64,000 bases of DNA from Capnocytophaga felis (GCF_009684755.1 NZ_BLBC01000007.1:183804-247803); one strand, 5' to 3'; numbered from the stretch's first letter, positions 1 through 9,510 are shown. Notes: generated from the sequence alone by a model not told the origin. Program-made: numbers and translations.

Positions 1-349
1 CGTTGCACGTATCTACTTAAAACCAGGCAACGGAACTATCAGTGTAAACAAAAGAGAGTTAAATGATTACTTTACCACTTCAGCTCTTCAATACAAAGTG
101 AAGCAACCATTTTTGTTGTTAGGAACAGAAGATGCTTACGATGTAAAAGTAAACGTATATGGTGGAGGAATTACAGGGCAAGCGGAAGCAATCCGTTTGG
201 CAATTTCCAGAGCTCTTTGTGAAGTTGACGCTGAGAACAGAACTACGCTAAAACCTGAAGGATTATTAACGAGAGACCCTCGTATGGTTGAGCGTAAGAA
301 ATTCGGTCAGAAGAAAGCTCGTAAGAGATTCCAATTCTCTAAACGTTAA
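1..349 (+). CDS. rpsI: 30S ribosomal protein S9 (5' end outside window)
   Basis: Component of the small ribosomal subunit whose basic C-terminal tail reaches the P-site tRNA. The reading frame is open from base 2 and codes for about 115 residues, so only the first dozen or so of the usual ~130 are missing. Seen: the family block [19 protein letters not shown], then [20 protein letters not shown] and the invariant lysine/arginine tail ending in SKR. The internal ATG at 98 is not the true start, because S9 sequence continues upstream of it. It is followed by rpsB and tsf, the common rplM-rpsI-rpsB-tsf order in this phylum. Very secure. Confidence 0.97.
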   Translation, partial: VARIYLKPGNGTISVNKRELNDYFTTSALQYKVKQPFLLLGTEDAYDVKVNVYGGGITGQAEAIRLAISRALCEVDAENRTTLKPEGLLTRDPRMVERKKFGQKKARKRFQFSKR

Positions 350-395
350 TACGTTATCAGAACGATTAAAGAAAATAAAAACATTGTTGTCGTTG

Positions 396-472
396 TTCCT
401 TTTCAAAAGGAATTTAGTTTAGCATCCAAATGTTGTTGGCAAACAGGTCGTTTCCTCTTCAACATTGCTAAA
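396..472 (+). promoter_or_regulatory. Candidate structured leader of rpsB
   Basis: The 149-bp rpsI-rpsB spacer holds a small hairpin (396-403 pairing 405-412, loop of one base) and, next to it, a two-part stem: 418-423 pairs 467-472 and 429-435 pairs 460-466, leaving a 5-nt bulge at 424-428 and a 24-nt loop. A bulged stem just before rpsB is what an autoregulatory S2-binding leader would look like. S2 leaders are known in other bacteria, but I cannot match this one to a described family. Covariation is not tested. Confidence 0.4.
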
Positions 473-498
473 TCAACGGAACGTAAACTACTAAAGAA

Positions 499-1227
499 AT
501 GGCAAATAACATAGAAATTAAAGAATTGCTAGATGCTGGTGTTCATTTTGGACACTTGACTAGAAAGTGGAATCCGAATATGGCTCCATACATTTATATG
601 GAACGTAATGGAATTCACGTTATTAACCTATATAAAACAGCAGCAAAAATCGAAGAAGCAAGCGAGGCTTTAAGAAAAATCGCAGCTTCAGGAAAAAAAG
701 TGCTTTTTGTTGCCACTAAAAAACAAGCAAAGGATGTAGTTGCTGAAAAGGCAGCTTCTGTTAAAATGCCTTACATCACAGAAAGATGGCCAGGAGGTAT
801 GTTAACAAACTTTGTTACTATCCGTAAAGCGGTTAAAAAAATGTCTTCTATCGATAAAATGAAAAAAGATGGAACATTCGAGACCCTTTCAAAAAGAGAA
901 AAATTACAAATCGAGCGTTTAAGAGAAAAACTTGAGAAAAACTTAGGTTCTATCGCTGATATGTCTCGCCTTCCAGGTGCTTTATTTGTAGTTGATACGA
1001 TGCGTGAACACATTGCTGTGAAAGAAGCTCAAAAATTAAACATTCCTATTTTTGCAATGGTGGATACAAATTCAGACCCTCGTGAGGTGGACTATGTTAT
1101 CCCAGCAAATGATGACGCTTCAAAATCAATTGAGAAAATCCTTACGTATGTAACAGAAGCTATTAACGAAGGACTTTCAGGAAGAACATCTGATAAAGAA
1201 AACAAAGAGGCAGAAACTGCTGAATAA
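499..1227 (+). CDS. rpsB: 30S ribosomal protein S2
   Basis: Small-subunit protein that joins late in assembly and recruits S1 where present. The 242 residues carry the S2 signatures: LLDAGVHFGHLTRKWNPNM at the N-terminus, RWPGGMLTNF in the middle, and PIFAMVDTNSDPREVDYVIPANDDA towards the C-terminus. Length is normal for the family, with a short acidic tail (KENKEAETAE). The ATG at 499 gives the canonical MANNIEIKELL start. It lies between rpsI and tsf; a strong hairpin with a T-run separates it from tsf, so the two may be only partly co-transcribed. Confidence 0.97.
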   Translation: MANNIEIKELLDAGVHFGHLTRKWNPNMAPYIYMERNGIHVINLYKTAAKIEEASEALRKIAASGKKVLFVATKKQAKDVVAEKAASVKMPYITERWPGGMLTNFVTIRKAVKKMSSIDKMKKDGTFETLSKREKLQIERLREKLEKNLGSIADMSRLPGALFVVDTMREHIAVKEAQKLNIPIFAMVDTNSDPREVDYVIPANDDASKSIEKILTYVTEAINEGLSGRTSDKENKEAETAE

Positions 1228-1298
1228 TTATTGAATTGTTTGAGATTGTTCGTTTTTAATTTAAAAAATGAACTTTCAAAAACATCAAACAAAATAAT

Positions 1299-1355
1299 AA
1301 AGTAATTATGTTTGCAAAGTGATATGCCTTTGAAACATAGTTACTTTGTTTTTTT
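1299..1355 (+). terminator. Hairpin with T-run between rpsB and tsf
   Basis: Bases 1299-1313 pair with 1333-1347 (15 bp, one G-U), followed by G and a run of nine T. This reads as an intrinsic terminator or attenuator that would limit read-through from rpsB into tsf. No TAnnTTTG promoter is obvious in the 41 bp before tsf, so partial termination is the simplest reading. Confidence 0.7.
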
Positions 1356-1396
1356 ATAAAATAAGTTAATTAATTCATTAAAAACGATTAAATACT

Positions 1397-2359
1397 ATGG
1401 CAAATATTACAGCCGCAGAAGTAAACAAATTAAGACAGGCAACGGGTGCCGGTATGATGGACTGCAAAGCTGCTTTGGTTGAAGCAGAAGGAGATTTTGA
1501 CAAAGCTATTGAAATCTTGCGTAAAAAAGGACAAAAAGTAGCTGCAAAAAGAGCTGATCGTGATTCAAGCGAAGGTGCTGTTATTGCAAAAGTAAATGCT
1601 GATAATACAAAAGGAGCCATCGTTTCTTTGAACTGTGAAACGGATTTCGTTGCTAAAAACGAAGCTTTTGTGGCATTGGCGAAAGATTTAGCAGAGCTAG
1701 CTTTGTCAGTAAATTCAAAAGAGGAATTGTTAGCTGCTGATTACAAAGGAATTTCAGTTGCTGATAAATTGACTGAGCAAACAGGAGTTATCGGTGAAAA
1801 AATTGAGATCGGTGCGTTCGAGAAATTAGAAGGAGCTTTTGTAGGTGGATACATTCACCACGGAAATAAAATTGCTTCATTGGTAGGCTTGTCAGCTAGT
1901 ATTTCAGATGCAAGTGATGTGTCTAAAAACTTAGCAATGCAAGTTGCTGCAATGGGGGCAGAAACCTTATCGTATAAAGATTTCTCTTCTGAATATCTTG
2001 CTAAAGAAACGGAAGCTCGTATCGCAATCATTGAAAAAGAAAATGAAGAGTTAGCACGTTTGGGCAAACCTCTTAAAAATGTTCCTAAATTTGTTTCTTA
2101 CGCTCAATTAACAGAAGAGGTGTTGAAACAAGCAGAGGAAGATGCAAAAGCAGAGTTAAAAGCAGAAGGAAAACCAGAGCAAATTTGGGATAAAATTCTT
2201 CCTGGTAAATTACAAAGATTCATCAGCGATAACACAACATTAGACCAAGAAAAAGCTTTGTTAGACCAAGTTTATATCTCTGACGAATCTAAAAAAGTAT
2301 CTGAATACGTAAAATCAAAAGGTGTAGAAATCACTGGATTTAAACGTGTAGCACTATAA
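1397..2359 (+). CDS. tsf: Translation elongation factor Ts
   Basis: Nucleotide exchange factor for EF-Tu. Seen: the N-terminal UBA-like segment ending VNKLRQATGAGMMDCKAAL, then the exchange-core motif IVSLNCETDFVAKNEAF near residues 75-90, and the dimerisation region with GYIHHGNKIASLVGL. The 320 residues are longer than E. coli EF-Ts (283), with an inserted lysine/glutamate-rich segment near residues 220-260, a size usual for Bacteroidota. It follows rpsB. The ATG at 1397 gives the expected MANITAAEVNKLR start. A terminator follows at 2391-2423. Confidence 0.97.
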   Translation: MANITAAEVNKLRQATGAGMMDCKAALVEAEGDFDKAIEILRKKGQKVAAKRADRDSSEGAVIAKVNADNTKGAIVSLNCETDFVAKNEAFVALAKDLAELALSVNSKEELLAADYKGISVADKLTEQTGVIGEKIEIGAFEKLEGAFVGGYIHHGNKIASLVGLSASISDASDVSKNLAMQVAAMGAETLSYKDFSSEYLAKETEARIAIIEKENEELARLGKPLKNVPKFVSYAQLTEEVLKQAEEDAKAELKAEGKPEQIWDKILPGKLQRFISDNTTLDQEKALLDQVYISDESKKVSEYVKSKGVEITGFKRVAL

Positions 2360-2390
2360 TTTAGTTAAGAAGTTAAAACTTAATATAATC

Positions 2391-2423
2391 AATCGGGTTC
2401 GTTTTTTATGAATCCGATTTTTT
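2391..2423 (+). terminator. Terminator after tsf
   Basis: Bases 2391-2400 (AATCGGGTTC) pair with 2410-2419 (GAATCCGATT), one G-U pair, followed by five more T. It lies 31 bp after the tsf stop. Confidence 0.75.
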
Positions 2424-2556
2424 GTTTATAAAACTGTGATTTGTAGGCAATATTTTTAAATTTATTTTGTTATTTTGAGCTATTAGTGAAATGTAATTTT
2501 TCAATTAAGAAAACTAAAATTTTTTGATAGAAATATAATATTTAGTTATAAAAATA

Positions 2557-2586
2557 TTGTTTTTTCAATAAATCTTTCTACTTTAG
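2557..2586 (+). promoter_or_regulatory. Promoter of the transglutaminase-like gene
   Basis: TTGT at 2557-2560, an 18-nt spacer, then TACTTTAG at 2579-2586, one base off the Bacteroidota TAnnTTTG element. The ATG lies 21 nt further on, leaving a very short leader. Confidence 0.5.
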
Positions 2587-2607
2587 CCGGCAAAATTCAA
2601 AATACAG

Positions 2608-4608
2608 ATGGAAAATAGAGAATTATTTCGTTTTGTGAAAGCAGAGTCTTGGGCAAATTCATTGTCTGATGAGCAAATCATTGAATTACTGAAAGATACA
2701 GACTTTTCTCGTGAGCAAACTGATGAAGGGCGTGATTTTTGCTACTTCTTACATAAATATTTTAAAGTAGATGAAACTCAAACTTCTGACTATGTGTTTA
2801 TGGCATATACATTGACGCAGCCTGAAAATTTGGAGCGTGCCTCAATGTATGATATGGTTTTGGAAGAGAATGAATATTTTGATATTCATAGAATTAGTGT
2901 ATTCAGAAATGGAAAAATAATTGATAAAACTTCTGATACAACGGTAAAAGTTTTGGATAACGAGAATCAAAGTGGGCGTGGGGTTTTGAGCAGTTCCAAA
3001 AAATTGAATTTTTCAATTAAGGATTTACATTTGAACGATATTCTTATTCTGGAGGATATGAGAACGAAAGTCTTCACAGAAAAGGAGTTTTTGCGTCGTG
3101 ATTTTGTTAAAAATGTGTATGTTACGCCAGATACATATTGGGCTTATGGTAAATATCATTATAAATTTATCAATAATAGAAATAAGCGAGTGGCTTACAA
3201 AAACGTATTTTTCCGTGATGAAGATAGAAATGTACTCCCAAGCGAAGTTAAATATCTGAATCAAGGTGAGGCTTTTGAAATTCTGAAAACGGACTACATC
3301 AATCCGGTTGACCCAAGTCGTGAAATTTTTTCGTTTATAGATTTTGCCACAGAAAGCAATTGGAAGGATTTGTCAAATTACATTTATCCGTTTTATAAGG
3401 AAGTTTTTGAAAAATCTGATTTAGAGAGTTTTGCCCCTGATTTTGTTGAGAAACTCAATGCAATACCATCACTTGACGAAAAAATTCAGTATGCAATTGA
3501 GTACGTGCAAAACAATATTTATTATGTGTACAATGCTGATGAGATGAACGGACATAAGCCACAGGAACCAGCAGTAACATATCAAAACAAACAAGGTGAT
3601 TGTAAAGCTAAGTCAGTGTTACTCAAAACAATATTGGATTATCTCGGAGTGGAATCGTCTATTGTATTGGTAAATTATAATTCGGATTTTTATCTGAAAT
3701 ACTATCTGCCTTCGTTGTTGGCGTTCAATCACGTGATTGTGAAAGTTAATTACAAGGGAGAAGAATACTTTGTTGATGCCACTGCACGCAATGAGTTTGG
3801 GCGTTTGCAGAACAGAGCCGTAATCAGTTTCTGTTTTTATATGGAAATAGCTCCAAATCAGGAGTTAAAGATACGTAAGCCAATTCGTTTTGAAAAGTAT
3901 TGCATTGAAGAAAGCATCAATTTAGATGCGAAGGGAGATACAGGCAAAATAGTTCTGAATACGATATATCGTTACGGTAGAGCCAATTCAATGAGGGGGT
4001 ATTTTAAATCTAAGAATAAAAAAGAAATATTGGATAGCTGGAACAGTTCGTTATTTTACAGTTTAAATTATTGTAATGACCGAAAAGGCAAAGATTTTCG
4101 TGATATTTTTAAAAATGCCTCTTTGCAAATTGTAAGTGATAATAAGTCTGAAAATGAGTTTGTTGTTAGATATGAAGCCGACATTCAAGACCCTTATTTC
4201 ACAGACCCAAAGGGAGCACGTTTCTTGATGTACTTTGACGGAGCTCTTCTTAAAAATAGCATAAGGGATTATCAACATAGCGATTCGGGTTTTTGGCATA
4301 ATTTTGATAGTGAATACTATGAAATTATACTAACAACAGACCAAAAAATTGACACAAAAGAAAAATACACTATCCAAGAGTGTGATATAAAAAATGAATT
4401 TTTCACACATAAAACAGAAAAATTTATCACAAAAAACTCAGGAAAAGTGACAATTGCTTACAATCCTTTGACAAATGTTGAGATTCCCTTAGAGAAGTTT
4501 GAAGCCGTTCGTGAAGATTATCATAAAGTGGCGGACAGCAATTTTGGAATCGGAATTGATATTATTGAAGGAGGAATTCTAAACTCGTTAAAGCGAATAT
4601 TTAAATAA
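2608..4608 (+). CDS. DUF3857/transglutaminase-like protein
   Basis: A 666-residue protein with an N-terminal DUF3857-like beta domain (about 60-260), a transglutaminase-like core (about 280-420) and a C-terminal beta domain. The core shows the expected triad: Cys in QGDCKAKSVLLKTIL, His in FNHVIVKVNY and Asp in YFVDATARNEFG. Bacterial relatives are thought to act as cysteine peptidases or amidases, but substrates are unknown. Unlike most family members it has no recognisable signal peptide (start MENRELFRFVKAES), and the promoter at 2557-2586 leaves no room for a longer start, so a cytoplasmic location is possible. It is a single-gene unit, convergent with the M14 peptidase. Confidence 0.75.
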   Translation: MENRELFRFVKAESWANSLSDEQIIELLKDTDFSREQTDEGRDFCYFLHKYFKVDETQTSDYVFMAYTLTQPENLERASMYDMVLEENEYFDIHRISVFRNGKIIDKTSDTTVKVLDNENQSGRGVLSSSKKLNFSIKDLHLNDILILEDMRTKVFTEKEFLRRDFVKNVYVTPDTYWAYGKYHYKFINNRNKRVAYKNVFFRDEDRNVLPSEVKYLNQGEAFEILKTDYINPVDPSREIFSFIDFATESNWKDLSNYIYPFYKEVFEKSDLESFAPDFVEKLNAIPSLDEKIQYAIEYVQNNIYYVYNADEMNGHKPQEPAVTYQNKQGDCKAKSVLLKTILDYLGVESSIVLVNYNSDFYLKYYLPSLLAFNHVIVKVNYKGEEYFVDATARNEFGRLQNRAVISFCFYMEIAPNQELKIRKPIRFEKYCIEESINLDAKGDTGKIVLNTIYRYGRANSMRGYFKSKNKKEILDSWNSSLFYSLNYCNDRKGKDFRDIFKNASLQIVSDNKSENEFVVRYEADIQDPYFTDPKGARFLMYFDGALLKNSIRDYQHSDSGFWHNFDSEYYEIILTTDQKIDTKEKYTIQECDIKNEFFTHKTEKFITKNSGKVTIAYNPLTNVEIPLEKFEAVREDYHKVADSNFGIGIDIIEGGILNSLKRIFK

Positions 4609-4618
4609 TTTTTTAAAT

Positions 4619-4655
4619 TTTTTGAGATTTTGGAATTTTTCCAAAATCTCAAAAA
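4619..4655. terminator. Bidirectional terminator
   Basis: A perfect 15-bp stem (4619-4633 with 4641-4655) and a 7-nt loop, with T on both outer sides, sits exactly between the convergent transglutaminase-like and M14 peptidase genes. It serves both strands. Confidence 0.85.
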
Positions 4656-4658
4656 TTC

Positions 4659-6440
4659 TTATTCTAAAATGTAAATGGGATATCGTAAATGTGACTTCTC
4701 GTAATGAGGTGTTTGCCTATAAATCCAGTTTAGTTGTTCATAACTATCATTGGCAAAAAGTTTATTTTTCTTTTTCATAATCTCCAGAGAATCTTTTAAA
4801 TGCGGATTGTTATTTAAAAATTCTAAGGCAATTTCCTCAAAAACGTATGGAGAGAAATGTTCTTTTTGTTGCAAAATAGCATCGAAGAAATTCCAATTAA
4901 AAAAAGAATCAACAGATTCAGGTTCAAGAGTTTCTATCAAATATCTTTTTGCAGGTTGATTTACTTTCACAATCCAATCACCCTTTTTTATTTGAATGCT
5001 ATCCTTGTGTTTTGAAACTTCTGTATTGAAATGTAAGTAGTGTCCTTCAAAAGGTTTTTCAACCGTGCTATAATTTTCAATTCGGTAGTAATCAATGTAC
5101 ATCAAAGAATCTTTTTGAATTTCTTTTATTTCTACCTTGTTGATTTTCAGTCTTTCTATTACATTGTTCCAAGCTTTCGGAATTATATATGCTTTGGGCG
5201 TTTCTACACTTTTTTCTGCAATAAAATGTTCGTAATACGGAATTTCTTTAATGAAAGGTTTTTCTTTATTATATTTTAATCTTGGCAAGCCTGTAACTTC
5301 ACTAATCAAAGTATCAGCTTTGTATCCGTGGAATGAAATTTTTGAAACTTTTGTGCTGTCCAACTTCCACCGAATTGGAAAATCAATTTTAGCTAAATCC
5401 TCTTCAAATTGTTTGATTCTTAAATGTTTAATGTTTTTAGAATCAGAATTTAAAATATCTAAAAGACTTTTCATCATCTCATAATTGGCTTCCACTCGTT
5501 GTTTGTAAGGTTTCAGCATATGAGTTTCAATCAAAATTCCCATACAATTCCACAAATTCACATACCCTGTGGAATAACGAGGCGAATCAATACCACTGCT
5601 ATATCCTTCTGCATCAGGAGGTTTATTCCAAACATTCACATACGGAATCAAATGCCAGAAAGGTTTTGGTAGAGAATCATTTTTAAATTCATTCTGTTGT
5701 TTTATTAACAAATCTGACAAACGAGGAATTAACGTATCACGCATATAAGTTCCTACAAATGAACCAGATTTATCAGGTTGGGAGATTCCATACGTTAAGA
5801 TGTGCTGATAATCAGCACCATTTGTAACGTGATTATCTATAAAAATGTCAGGCTGAACCAGATGAAATATTTTAGCAAACGAAAAGGCATTTTCAGAATC
5901 ATTTTTGATAAAATCACGGTTTAAATCAAGATTTTTGGCATTTCCTCTGAAACCATATTCCTTAGGTCCGTTTTGGTTTACACGTGAAGTTGAATTCCGA
6001 TTTAAAGCTCCACCAATGTTATACACAGGAATAGCTACAATAACTACATTATCAGGTACTTGTATTTGTTTTTCGGCTAAGTTTCTGAATAGAAGCATCG
6101 TAGCATCAATACCGTCGGTTTCCCCGGGATGAATGCCGTTATTTATTAAAACAATCGTTTTTTCTTTCTGGAGTTTTGCAAAATTGAACTCAGCATCGGA
6201 ACTATACGTAACAATGTGTAAAGGCAAACCGCTATCTGTTTGCCCCATCGTTTTCAGGCTGACGGAACTATATTCTCTTGATAAGTTTTTATAAAAATCT
6301 ATAACTTCTTCATAAGTAGCACTTTCTGTTCCGTTTGAGGTTTCAAAACGCGTTACAAATCCTTCTTTCGGAGAGAAGAAGATGGTTTCGCAAGAAACAA
6401 GAAAAGATGCAAAGAAGAGAAAAGTTAAAAAGAATCTCAT
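4659..6440 (-). CDS. M14-family zinc carboxypeptidase, lipoprotein
   Basis: Predicted envelope metallocarboxypeptidase. The start is placed at the ATG at 6440 because it gives MRFFLTFLFFASFLVSC, a signal peptide ending in a lipobox Cys; a longer frame (to 6494) would run into the upstream pncA gene. Seen: the zinc motif HPGETDG (His-x-x-Glu) after NNG, the NLDLNRDFIK block of the family with its substrate-binding Asn/Arg, and IFIDNHVTNGADYQH, which can supply the third zinc ligand. About 593 residues, so there is a long C-terminal part of unknown role beyond the ~300-residue catalytic domain. It lies 13 bp downstream of pncA and is probably co-transcribed. Confidence 0.85.
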   Translation of the reverse strand: MRFFLTFLFFASFLVSCETIFFSPKEGFVTRFETSNGTESATYEEVIDFYKNLSREYSSVSLKTMGQTDSGLPLHIVTYSSDAEFNFAKLQKEKTIVLINNGIHPGETDGIDATMLLFRNLAEKQIQVPDNVVIVAIPVYNIGGALNRNSTSRVNQNGPKEYGFRGNAKNLDLNRDFIKNDSENAFSFAKIFHLVQPDIFIDNHVTNGADYQHILTYGISQPDKSGSFVGTYMRDTLIPRLSDLLIKQQNEFKNDSLPKPFWHLIPYVNVWNKPPDAEGYSSGIDSPRYSTGYVNLWNCMGILIETHMLKPYKQRVEANYEMMKSLLDILNSDSKNIKHLRIKQFEEDLAKIDFPIRWKLDSTKVSKISFHGYKADTLISEVTGLPRLKYNKEKPFIKEIPYYEHFIAEKSVETPKAYIIPKAWNNVIERLKINKVEIKEIQKDSLMYIDYYRIENYSTVEKPFEGHYLHFNTEVSKHKDSIQIKKGDWIVKVNQPAKRYLIETLEPESVDSFFNWNFFDAILQQKEHFSPYVFEEIALEFLNNNPHLKDSLEIMKKKNKLFANDSYEQLNWIYRQTPHYEKSHLRYPIYILE

Positions 6441-6453
6441 ATTTTGAAAGGTT

Positions 6454-7038
6454 TTACAATTGCTCAATTCCCCATTCAGAAACGTATCTTTCATATTCCA
6501 TAGGGCTGATGGAACGAATACCTTCTTTCAGCAAACGAACTTTATAACCTAAAGAAAGAGCGTCATTTACACTGTACGCTACGCAAAAATCTCCTGCTAA
6601 TCCACAGAAAGTCAGCTCTGTAACATTTTTGTCTTTTAAGAATCCGTGAAGTCCCGTGCTATTGAGTTTGTTATTGTCAAAAAAGGCACTATAACTATCA
6701 ACCTCAGGATTCATTCCTTTGCGGAAAATCGCAGAGATAGGACATTTGTCTAAATCTTTATGCAAGTCAGCCCCGAAAGTACCCTGCACGCAGTGATTAG
6801 GCCACAGAATCTGATTAATTCCGTGTAATTCAATCATTTCAAAAGTATTTTTTCCTTTGTGGTTAGAAGCGAAACTCTGGTGATTTTGCGGATGCCAGTC
6901 CTGAGTTGCTACAACAAAATCGTAACCGGAATGCATTTCTTTATTTATAAAGGGTATGATTTTATCGCCCTCAGCTACAGGTAATGCTCCTGTTGGCATA
7001 AAGTCGTTTTGTACATCAACAATAATGAGTGCTTTCAT
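6454..7038 (-). CDS. pncA: Nicotinamidase
   Basis: Hydrolyses nicotinamide to nicotinate in NAD salvage. The 194-residue cysteine-hydrolase fold shows the catalytic triad: Asp8 (IIVDVQNDF), Lys107 (FRKGMNP) and Cys152 (CGLAGDFCVAYS), plus metal ligands Asp47 and His49 in TQDWHPQNH. Length and motif spacing match bacterial PncA. It lies upstream of the M14 peptidase and downstream of the GH20 gene, all on the minus strand. The start gives MKALIIVDVQ, the usual N-terminus. Confidence 0.95.
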   Translation of the reverse strand: MKALIIVDVQNDFMPTGALPVAEGDKIIPFINKEMHSGYDFVVATQDWHPQNHQSFASNHKGKNTFEMIELHGINQILWPNHCVQGTFGADLHKDLDKCPISAIFRKGMNPEVDSYSAFFDNNKLNSTGLHGFLKDKNVTELTFCGLAGDFCVAYSVNDALSLGYKVRLLKEGIRSISPMEYERYVSEWGIEQL

Positions 7039-7065
7039 AGAATCATCAAGTTTTAAATCAGAAAT

Positions 7066-7109
7066 ATCACACAGATTTTGTTTGAATATTTTTGAAAAAT
7101 CTGTGTGAT
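7066..7109. repeat. Inverted repeat between GH20 gene and pncA
   Basis: A 14-bp perfect inverted repeat: 7066-7079 pairs 7096-7109 with a 16-nt loop. The arms contain ATCACACAGATTTT. There is no clear T-run on the minus strand, so it may be a weak terminator, an mRNA stabiliser or an intergenic repeat. Confidence 0.6.
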
Positions 7110-7148
7110 TTGAAATTAATAATTAAGGTAAAAAGTTAAAATTCTAAA

Positions 7149-9482
7149 TTATTCAATAGTTATTTCATCAACAAACAAAAAGCCTAATTTGCCTTTGGCT
7201 TGCGTATGCCAATTTGGAATGCTGCGTTCCGAAGCGATTTTTATTTTTACATAACGTGCTTTTGTTGGGTTGAACGATAAAGAATGCGTACGGATTTCGC
7301 TTTTATGTCCTTCTGTTTCCTGCGGATAGGTTTCAGAAGCTACTTCCTGAAAATTCTTCCCATCGTCGGATACAGCTACCGAAAAACTGCGAGCATCGTA
7401 AATCCAATCGCCTGTGATAACGTTTGTATTGAAACCTACTTTTGAAATTTCAGAGGCATCTACCAAATCAATCACTGCTTCCAAATCGTTTCCTGAAAAA
7501 GCAATCCAACGTCCTGTTTTGAAATTATGGTTACCCACGCATCCGTCCACTAAAGTGGAAGCTCCGCCGAATTTATAGGAAGAATAAATCTCGGTTTTCA
7601 TATCAATGGCTCTGGCAGTAGCTTTGTTGAATTTGAAATTCTCTGCAAAGATACGTGTATTTCCGTTTTCGCGAATTCCGATGGCACGCAATTGCGTATC
7701 TTTTCTGATTTTGATAGGTTGCGTATATTTTTCTGATTTTTCCGTAGGCTCACTTCCGTCTAAAGTGTAATAAACAGGAGCATTGTCCACCGTTGCGAAA
7801 GCTACCTCAATGGCACCTTCTTTTTCTAAAGCGGAAATATCTGCTTTTAAATCAAAGATATGTGTAGCGTAATTGTATCCGTACAATTCGTAAATTTTAA
7901 TCAGAGGAACTACACGTTGTAAGAAATCGGGATAGTTTTTCTTTTCAGGTTGTGTCCATTGTACTTCGGCAAGGGCGGCAAATCGGGGAAGTGCCATATA
8001 CTGAACGTGTTTGAAGGTTTTGATGTACTCTGTCCAGATATTGGCTTGTGCTCCCAAAATGCGTTTTTGCTGTTCTGGAGTTAATCCGTCGGGAATGGGT
8101 TCGAAGCTGTAAACGCGTTCAACGGGAGTGTATCCTCCGATGGCAAGAGGCTCATTTTCGGCGTCTTGTGATTGGTAATAGTCGAAATAAACGAAAGACA
8201 TTGGCGTCATAATGGCATCGTGTCCGGTTTGTGCAGCGAAAGTTCCACCTTCGATTCCTCTCCACGACATTACTGTGGCATTCGGAGCAATTCCGCCCTC
8301 TAAAATTTCGTCCCAACCGATGATTTTTCGTCCTCTTTTGGCAAGAACTCGTTCGGCAAACGAGATTACGTGGCTTTGCAGATATTCCTCAGCCGTATGT
8401 TTATCATCTTTTTTGATGCCTAATTCTTTGATTTTTAGCTGACATTTAGGACATTTTTCCCAACGAACTTTCGGGCTTTCATCGCCACCGATATGCATAT
8501 ATTCTGAAGGGAAAATATCGGCAACTTCATTCAAAATATCTTCAATGAATCTGTAAACTTTCTGATTTCCAGCACAAAGTACATCATCGGAAACACCCCA
8601 TTGTGTCCAAACCTCGTACGGACCTCCGGTACAGCCCAATTCGGGATAAGTTGCCAAAACGGCTTGCATATGTCCGGGCAAATCAATTTCGGGAATTACC
8701 GTAATGTGTCGCTCTTTTGCGTAGGCTACGATTTCTTTAAGCTCGTCTTGAGTGTAGAAACCTTCGTAGGGTTTCCCGTCGTATTCTCCCGAATTTCTGC
8801 CGATTACGGTTTCTTTACGTTTTGAACCAATTTGTGTTAGCTCGGGATATTTTTTGCTTTCCACACGCCATCCTTGGTCGTCCGTTAAGTGCCAATGGAA
8901 AGTATTCATATTGTGCAAAGCCAACATATCTACAAAAATTTTGATGGAATCTACAGGAAAGAAATGACGAGCCACGTCCAAATGAGCTCCACGATACCCA
9001 AAGCGGGGAGCATCTGAAATTGAAACAAAACCAATTTCAATTTCTTGAACTTTTTTTACAGGTATTGATTTTCTGAGAGTTTGAATTCCGTAAAAAACTC
9101 CTGCTTCATCTGCTCCTTCAATAGTAATACCTTTTTCATTTACAGTTAGTTGATAAGCTTCTTTGTTTTCAGACAGAAGTCCTGTTTTTAGCTGAATGGT
9201 GTTTTCCGTATTTTCAGTTCCAGAAGTAGGATTGAGGACTATTCCTGATTGTTTTTCAATGTATTCAGAGAGAAATATTGCATTTTTTTTCAAAATTTCA
9301 TTCCCTTCTGGATAAACAATTTTTGTTGAAGAGTTTAACGCAAAATGCCCTTCTTTTTCATTACTAATTTGTTTGGGCATCGGAATGATTTGAAAATCAG
9401 CTTTTGAAGTTTCTTTTTTGGTTTGACAGGAAACAATAAAAAAAATTCCTGCCAGATAAGTTAGAATAGATTTTATTTTCAT
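7149..9482 (-). CDS. GH20 beta-N-acetylhexosaminidase, lipoprotein
   Basis: Releases terminal beta-GlcNAc/GalNAc from glycans. The start is set at 9482, giving MKIKSILTYLAGIFFIVSC, a signal peptide with lipobox; the frame extends to 9539 but that lies upstream of the promoter at 9511-9540. Domains in order on the 777 residues: GH20b N-domain (~30-150), GH20 barrel (~155-500) with the catalytic Asp334-Glu335 pair in MHIGGDESPK, a chitobiase-type C-domain (PVYYTLDGSEPT), and a terminal F5/8-type carbohydrate-binding domain (~630-777). After the lipid Cys come Gln-Thr-Lys-Lys-Glu, a loose fit to surface-export signals. In Capnocytophaga such enzymes strip host glycoproteins; that role here is inference. 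Confidence 0.93.
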   Translation of the reverse strand: MKIKSILTYLAGIFFIVSCQTKKETSKADFQIIPMPKQISNEKEGHFALNSSTKIVYPEGNEILKKNAIFLSEYIEKQSGIVLNPTSGTENTENTIQLKTGLLSENKEAYQLTVNEKGITIEGADEAGVFYGIQTLRKSIPVKKVQEIEIGFVSISDAPRFGYRGAHLDVARHFFPVDSIKIFVDMLALHNMNTFHWHLTDDQGWRVESKKYPELTQIGSKRKETVIGRNSGEYDGKPYEGFYTQDELKEIVAYAKERHITVIPEIDLPGHMQAVLATYPELGCTGGPYEVWTQWGVSDDVLCAGNQKVYRFIEDILNEVADIFPSEYMHIGGDESPKVRWEKCPKCQLKIKELGIKKDDKHTAEEYLQSHVISFAERVLAKRGRKIIGWDEILEGGIAPNATVMSWRGIEGGTFAAQTGHDAIMTPMSFVYFDYYQSQDAENEPLAIGGYTPVERVYSFEPIPDGLTPEQQKRILGAQANIWTEYIKTFKHVQYMALPRFAALAEVQWTQPEKKNYPDFLQRVVPLIKIYELYGYNYATHIFDLKADISALEKEGAIEVAFATVDNAPVYYTLDGSEPTEKSEKYTQPIKIRKDTQLRAIGIRENGNTRIFAENFKFNKATARAIDMKTEIYSSYKFGGASTLVDGCVGNHNFKTGRWIAFSGNDLEAVIDLVDASEISKVGFNTNVITGDWIYDARSFSVAVSDDGKNFQEVASETYPQETEGHKSEIRTHSLSFNPTKARYVKIKIASERSIPNWHTQAKGKLGFLFVDEITIE

Positions 9483-9510
9483 AAATTTGAAATTACTTGG
9501 TTCAACTCGA

